DNA from: Jiulongibacter sediminis | GTDB lineage: Bacteria > Bacteroidota > Bacteroidia > Cytophagales > Spirosomataceae | Direction of reading: 5' to 3' | Assembly: GCF_001306455.1 (NCBI RefSeq) | Contig: NZ_LGTQ01000015.1 | Location: 62,001 to 126,000, forward strand | Length of the DNA stretch: 64,000 bases | In this document: positions 60,475 through 64,000 of the stretch, in pieces | How the letters are laid out: every line of letters begins with the position of its first letter | Numbering within the stretch: the stretch's first letter is position 1 | The notes under the pieces: model-generated | Told to the model about the DNA's origin: nothing | The model's database searches: none | Seen by the model: the letters and a program-made list of their open reading frames with translations, nothing else | Translations under genes and position numbers: made by a program

Positions 60475-61038
60475 CTAAGCTCTTCTGCTGAGGCAAAGTT
60501 CCGGTGTATATCTACGTATACTGTTTAAGCCGCTTCTTAGCCTCGATTTTGAGGTTCCTACGGGGATATCCAGCTCTTCAGAGATTTCATTGTGAGTGTA
60601 TCCTTCAAAAAAGAAAAGTTTTGCCACAGGTAATTCTTTCTCTTTCATATCTCCCAGCAATTCTTCAACGCCAATTAATTCATCTCTCTGCATAGTTGAG
60701 AAGTAAGATGTATTCTCCAAAGTTTCCAGCTCTCTCTTACCCTCTACTTTTCGGGTTTTAAATTTGCGGAGAGTATCAATGCACAGGTTGCGGGCTATGG
60801 TAGCCATCCAACAGTAAAGACCTGCTTTATGCTCATTATACTTATGAATTCCTTTCCAGATTTTTAGCCATACCTCCTGAAGAAGATCTTCCTGATCCTG
60901 CTCGTTTTTAAGGTATCCTGCAATAATAGCTTTGATGGAGTAGCTGTAATTGGATAATAGGTAATCAAAGCTCTCGCTTTTTCGTGCTTTCAATCCCTGA
61001 ATTAAAATGGCTTCATTAGTCTTAACATTTGCTGTCAT
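60475..61038 (-). CDS. ECF-type RNA polymerase sigma factor
   Basis: A 187-residue ECF sigma factor with region 2 (about 25-95: YSYSIKAIIAGYLKNEQDQEDLLQEVWLKIWKGI and YCWMATIARNLCIDTLRK) and region 4 (about 130-178: EGYTHNEISEELDIPVGTSKSRLRSGL). No anti-sigma gene is adjacent, so control must be by other means. Its upstream region (61099-61142) has the densest cluster of TGTRGAR elements in the window, which suits autoregulation and makes it the first candidate to read that element; this is inference. Single gene with a terminator downstream. Confidence 0.92.
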   Translation of the reverse strand: MTANVKTNEAILIQGLKARKSESFDYLLSNYSYSIKAIIAGYLKNEQDQEDLLQEVWLKIWKGIHKYNEHKAGLYCWMATIARNLCIDTLRKFKTRKVEGKRELETLENTSYFSTMQRDELIGVEELLGDMKEKELPVAKLFFFEGYTHNEISEELDIPVGTSKSRLRSGLNSIRRYTPELCLSRRA

Positions 61039-61098
61039 AATACTGTAGTCTATTTTCTAATGACCGCGATTCTTAAAAGAACATTCCGAAGCATTACA

Positions 61099-61142
61099 TG
61101 TAGAAGTGTGGAACTTTGACCACATTCATTATACATTCCACA
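61099..61142. promoter_or_regulatory. Cluster of three TGTRGAR elements upstream of ECF sigma
   Basis: TGTAGAA (61099) and TGTGGAA (61107) in direct order 1 nt apart on the plus strand, and TTCCACA (61136, TGTGGAA on minus) 22 nt further. The minus-strand copy faces the sigma gene, 98 bp from its start. Confidence 0.55.
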
Positions 61143-61186
61143 CATTTTCCGAAGATTGGTCCGTCCAAAAACTCAATCAGGCGGGT

Positions 61187-61193
61187 TGTGGAA
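61187..61193 (+). promoter_or_regulatory. TGTGGAA element upstream of DUF2383 gene
   Basis: A single plus-strand element 107 bp before the chosen start at 61300. Confidence 0.4.
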
Positions 61194-61299
61194 ACTGGTG
61201 AAATAATGTCGAATAAAATCTACAATCATGGCTCAAAATGTGTCTCCTGTTTACTGGAATGGCCTTTTTACCAAAATAGGTGAACAAAAAATTAATAAT

Positions 61300-61764
61300 A
61301 TGAAAAAGCAAGAAATAATAAACGGTTTTCAAACACTAGCAGAACTTCATCAGGATAGAATTGATGGCTTCAGAAAAGTCATTAAAGAAACTGATCTTGA
61401 AGATTTCGGTTTACGAAAAATGTTTAAGAGCATGGCATCTTTTAGTGAGGAGGCCAAAGCAGAGTTAGATTTGGTGATTGCCGCAGGAGGCGGGGAGGTT
61501 ACAGATTCAGAGAACTCTTTCCTTTCTGATGTACACAAAACATGGATTGATATCAAGACCGCTGTGACCAACAAGAACAGAGAGGCTTTACTATCCAGCT
61601 GTGAGTTTGGCGAAAATGTGATTATCGGAGCCTATGACTCTATGTTGGCAAATGAAGACTTTATCGAAGTGAAGGAGCGACTTCTGCTGCACTCTCACCT
61701 GAAAGCCCTGAAAGAATCGTTGAAGGTTATTCAAGAGCTCAAAGAGCTGGAAGAAGTAAACTAA
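61300..61764 (+). CDS. DUF2383-type four-helix-bundle protein
   Basis: A 154-residue, all-helical protein: opening MKKQEIINGFQTLAELHQDRIDGF, then LRKMFKSMASFSEEAKAELD, and ending LLLHSHLKALKESLKVIQELKEL, a PA2169/DUF2383-type ferritin-like bundle. These are stress-associated proteins, with no proven chemistry. The ATG at 61300 follows an A/T-rich leader; an ORF start at 61228 would add 24 unrelated residues. It is divergent from the ECF sigma gene with shared TGTRGAR elements. Confidence 0.82.
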   Translation: MKKQEIINGFQTLAELHQDRIDGFRKVIKETDLEDFGLRKMFKSMASFSEEAKAELDLVIAAGGGEVTDSENSFLSDVHKTWIDIKTAVTNKNREALLSSCEFGENVIIGAYDSMLANEDFIEVKERLLLHSHLKALKESLKVIQELKELEEVN

Positions 61765-61778
61765 GCAAAATCAATTAG

Positions 61779-61812
61779 AAAGAGGCCGCCTTTTTGAAGG
61801 GCGGCCTCTTTT
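61779..61812. terminator. Bidirectional terminator
   Basis: Stem AAAGAGGCCGCC / GGCGGCCTCTTT with a 9-nt loop between convergent genes, followed by T on the plus strand. Confidence 0.88.
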
Positions 61813-61815
61813 GTT

Positions 61816-63048
61816 TTATGCCTTTGAGTTTAGCGTTTCTTTGTCAAAGCCTGCCACTTTCCGATAATTATCCATGACGGCTTTGAGTTTTTCGTGAGGT
61901 ACTTCCTCGGGTTTGAAACCTTTTGGGTACCATTCTTCCATCATATCCATGATTTCATCCGGTCCTTTTTTGCGGTTTTGGAGTACCACTTTTGAGGTAG
62001 CCGGTCTTCTCTCGGCATCGTATGCTTTTAGAGCTTCTGTCACATTTTCTTCATTTTGAAGACATTCTACGATGTACTCGGCATCCAGTATGGCCTGTGA
62101 AGCACCGTTTGAGCCGATTGGGTACATGGGGTGTGCTGCATCTCCCAATAGCGTAACGCGGCCAAAAGACCATTGCTCCAGCGGATTTCTGTCAGACATT
62201 GGGAATTCATAAACTCCGTCGGCATCCTCCACCATTTTCTTTACATCCACCCAGTCGAAAACCCAGTTTTTATACGTTTCTACCAATCTTTCTTGATCAG
62301 CACGGCGATTCCAGTCCCGGGCGGTAAGTTTTGATTTGCCTTCTTTCAGGTTACCCACCCAGTTCATCAATACCTCACCATTTTCATCCGGCTTGCTGAT
62401 TGGGTAGGCTACCATTTTTTGCTTCAGGCTACCAATCATGACCATTGATCGGCCATTCAGAAAAGGTTTCATTCGTGTGGTGCCACGGTAAAGCACATTC
62501 TCAGAATATACCGGCGGGCCTTCGTTGGGGTAAAGTTGTTTTCTTACCACCGAGTTGATACCATCGGCACCAATCAAAAGATCTGCCTTTTCAGTGTGTA
62601 CAATTTCACCGGTATCTTTATCTTCAAAGTAGGCTGTCACACCATTTTCATCCTGCTCAAATAGGCTCAAATGGTGATTAACCTGAATGGAGTTTTCTCC
62701 CAATCTTTCCAGTGTTTCATCAAACAAAAGCATTTGAAGCTGACCCCGGTGAAGAGAAAATTGCGGCCACTTCAGTCCGGCATTCCGGCCACGGGGCTCA
62801 GACCAAAATTGCTGCCCGAAGCGGTTAAAATACACCAGGTCGCTGGTTTCAACGGCCCATTCGGCAATTTTTTCCTGCAGCCCTAAATTCGTCAGAACCC
62901 TTACACAATGAGGGAGCGTGTTAATGCCTACGCCGAGTGGTTTAATTTCTTTGACAGACTCAAAAACCTTCACTTCAAATCCCGCTTCATGTAGACTCAG
63001 GGCCGCGGTGAGCCCCCCGATGCCTGCACCGGCAATTATAATTTTCAT
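61816..63048 (-). CDS. FAD-dependent aromatic-ring-type monooxygenase
   Basis: A 410-residue group A flavin monooxygenase (PHBH fold). FAD-binding motifs: GAGIGG near residue 8 in MKIIIAGAGIGGLTAALSL, the GADG...VR segment (DLLIGADGINSVVRKQL), and GDAAHPMYPIGSNGASQAILDAE. It should use NAD(P)H and O2 to hydroxylate a small, probably aromatic, substrate. The ATG at 63048 is used rather than an upstream one (63105), which would run into the acyl-CoA dehydrogenase gene. It follows that gene by 5 nt, so the two are in one operon, perhaps for catabolism of an aromatic or acyl compound. Confidence 0.9.
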   Translation of the reverse strand: MKIIIAGAGIGGLTAALSLHEAGFEVKVFESVKEIKPLGVGINTLPHCVRVLTNLGLQEKIAEWAVETSDLVYFNRFGQQFWSEPRGRNAGLKWPQFSLHRGQLQMLLFDETLERLGENSIQVNHHLSLFEQDENGVTAYFEDKDTGEIVHTEKADLLIGADGINSVVRKQLYPNEGPPVYSENVLYRGTTRMKPFLNGRSMVMIGSLKQKMVAYPISKPDENGEVLMNWVGNLKEGKSKLTARDWNRRADQERLVETYKNWVFDWVDVKKMVEDADGVYEFPMSDRNPLEQWSFGRVTLLGDAAHPMYPIGSNGASQAILDAEYIVECLQNEENVTEALKAYDAERRPATSKVVLQNRKKGPDEIMDMMEEWYPKGFKPEEVPHEKLKAVMDNYRKVAGFDKETLNSKA

Positions 63049-63053
63049 TGATC

Positions 63054-64000
63054 TTAAACTGTGATTTTGTTCTCTTTTAGAAGAATTTCGCTCAAATATA
63101 AGCACTTCGTGAACTCGTACCTGAAGAAATAACCTATGGTTTGCTTAAATGACTCGTTGAATTCCGTATCCATTTGTTCAGTGGCCAGACTCATTTTAAG
63201 CCATTGCCAGCCGACACAAATGAGGCTGAGAAATTCAGTATAGAGTGTGGCATCAGCCAAGAGCTCTGTTGGGTTTTGTTTGCTCAGCAAAGTGGAGGTT
63301 ACCTGTTGGAGTTTCTTAAAAGACGTCTCAAAATCTCTTTTGAAAAGACAGGAGTCATTTAAATGACTAAGTGTTTTCTCAATTTCTGCCCGCAATAACT
63401 GAAAAGGGGCTCCACCGTTAACCTGCACCTGTCGGCCAAGTACAGCCTGAGCCTGAATACCGTTGGTTCCTTCATAAATGCTTAAAATGCGAACATCACG
63501 AGCCATTTGTTCCAGAGGAAAATCAGAGGTATATCCATAACCACCGAGTACCTGAAGTCCTTCGTTAACAGAGTGGTAACCCTGATCAGAGCCGTAAAAT
63601 TTACAGACGGGAGTGAGGAGTTCTGTAAGAGCTGCATATTTCTCTATCTCTTTGCCGGCTTTTTGCCAGTCGAGGTAACTGTAAACCTGAATAAACAGAG
63701 CCAGTCCTCCCTCATGAATGGCTTTTTGCTTTAGCAACATTCGCTTCACATCAGGGTGCTCTGCAATCAGCACATTCTCGTTCCCACCCGGTATACGCCC
63801 CTGCTTACGCTCATGAGCGTATTGATTTGAAGTATAATAAGCAGCTGAAGAAAGAGCCAACCCGGTAAGACCAACTCCCAACCTCGACGAATTCATCATT
63901 TTGAACATTTGGGGAAGGCCCTGATTGGGTTTTCCCAAAAGATAGCCCGTGCATTTGCCCTCAGCCCCAAAAGCGAGATGCACAGCCGGAGTGGCTTTCT
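63054..64000 (-). CDS. Acyl-CoA dehydrogenase, partial
   Basis: The visible part (about 315 codons, open to the window edge) covers the C-terminal domains of an acyl-CoA dehydrogenase: KATPAVHLAFGAEGKCTGYL at the edge, MMNSSRLGVGLTGLALSSAAY, the catalytic region LLTPVCKFYGSDQGYHSVNEGLQVLGGYGYTSDFPLEQMARDVRILSIYEGTNGIQAQ, and a C-terminal extension typical of AidB/long-chain types. It takes two hydrogens from an acyl-CoA thioester to FAD. The start lies beyond base 64000; a GTG at 63983 is internal. It is followed by the monooxygenase gene. Confidence 0.93.
   Translation of the reverse strand, partial: KATPAVHLAFGAEGKCTGYLLGKPNQGLPQMFKMMNSSRLGVGLTGLALSSAAYYTSNQYAHERKQGRIPGGNENVLIAEHPDVKRMLLKQKAIHEGGLALFIQVYSYLDWQKAGKEIEKYAALTELLTPVCKFYGSDQGYHSVNEGLQVLGGYGYTSDFPLEQMARDVRILSIYEGTNGIQAQAVLGRQVQVNGGAPFQLLRAEIEKTLSHLNDSCLFKRDFETSFKKLQQVTSTLLSKQNPTELLADATLYTEFLSLICVGWQWLKMSLATEQMDTEFNESFKQTIGYFFRYEFTKCLYLSEILLKENKITV

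Noticed and set aside
30739-61193. TGTRGAR as a sigma-54 promoter or an ECF -35 box
   Set aside because: No TGGCAC/TTGC pair at -24/-12 spacing was found, and no consistent -10 sequence at 15-17 nt; the variable spacing, both orientations and a site 22 bp before the BrkB start argue against a simple promoter box. A sigma role is not excluded.

Overview
The window looks like chromosome from a Bacteroidota bacterium, most likely Cytophagales, probably free-living and aerobic; genus cannot be fixed from this alone. The grounds are two SusC-style TonB-dependent receptors with N-terminal carboxypeptidase-regulatory domains, many lipoproteins starting MKK...C, A-rich leaders instead of strong Shine-Dalgarno sites, a TamB/TamL pair, a GH10 xylanase and a sulfatase. 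I see no rRNA, tRNA, CRISPR array, insertion sequence or prophage. Both ends cut through genes: nuoM at the left, an acyl-CoA dehydrogenase at the right.

Layout. 0-2.3 kb: end of the nuo (complex I) operon plus a GtrA-family membrane protein. 2.4-5.7 kb: a Glu/Ala-rich mini-lipoprotein, an ECF sigma/RskA-type anti-sigma pair and a secreted transglutaminase-like protein. 5.8-10.7 kb: an export/uptake operon (a DUF4331-type domain apparently split over two exported proteins, a TPR lipoprotein, a TonB receptor). 10.7-20.5 kb: a Tat-exported PLP enzyme, a DUF4382 lipoprotein, a second ECF sigma with a membrane partner, ribokinase with a lipoprotein ADP-ribosylglycohydrolase, a sulfatase, a DUF2975/XRE/CPBP operon, an FMN reductase and a YjdI-type ferredoxin. 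20.5-28.2 kb: DNA glycosylase/MarR divergent from a TonB receptor, then small metabolic and acyltransferase genes. 28.3-30.7 kb: GH10 xylanase facing an exported esterase.

30.7-61.8 kb reads as a stress and signalling district: Dps, DUF1328, two OmpA lipoproteins, glycine-zipper and YtxH proteins, a holin-X-like protein, BrkB, an AI-2E-family permease, a DUF2383 protein, TamB/TamL, rpoN with an NtrC-type activator and two sensor kinases in one run, a CHASE3 kinase, a bacteriophytochrome with heme oxygenase, and a third ECF sigma factor. Many of its intergenic regions carry a short element, TGTRGAR (R = A or G), in either orientation, single or paired; I found none in the intergenic DNA of the first 30 kb. 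This element is the most notable unexplained structure in the window and suggests one regulon. 61.8-64 kb: a flavin monooxygenase and the acyl-CoA dehydrogenase.

Two genes too short for ordinary ORF calling were added (32741-32917, 57486-57656), and about a dozen starts were moved to internal ATGs. Functional calls rest on motif recognition by eye; no database search was run.
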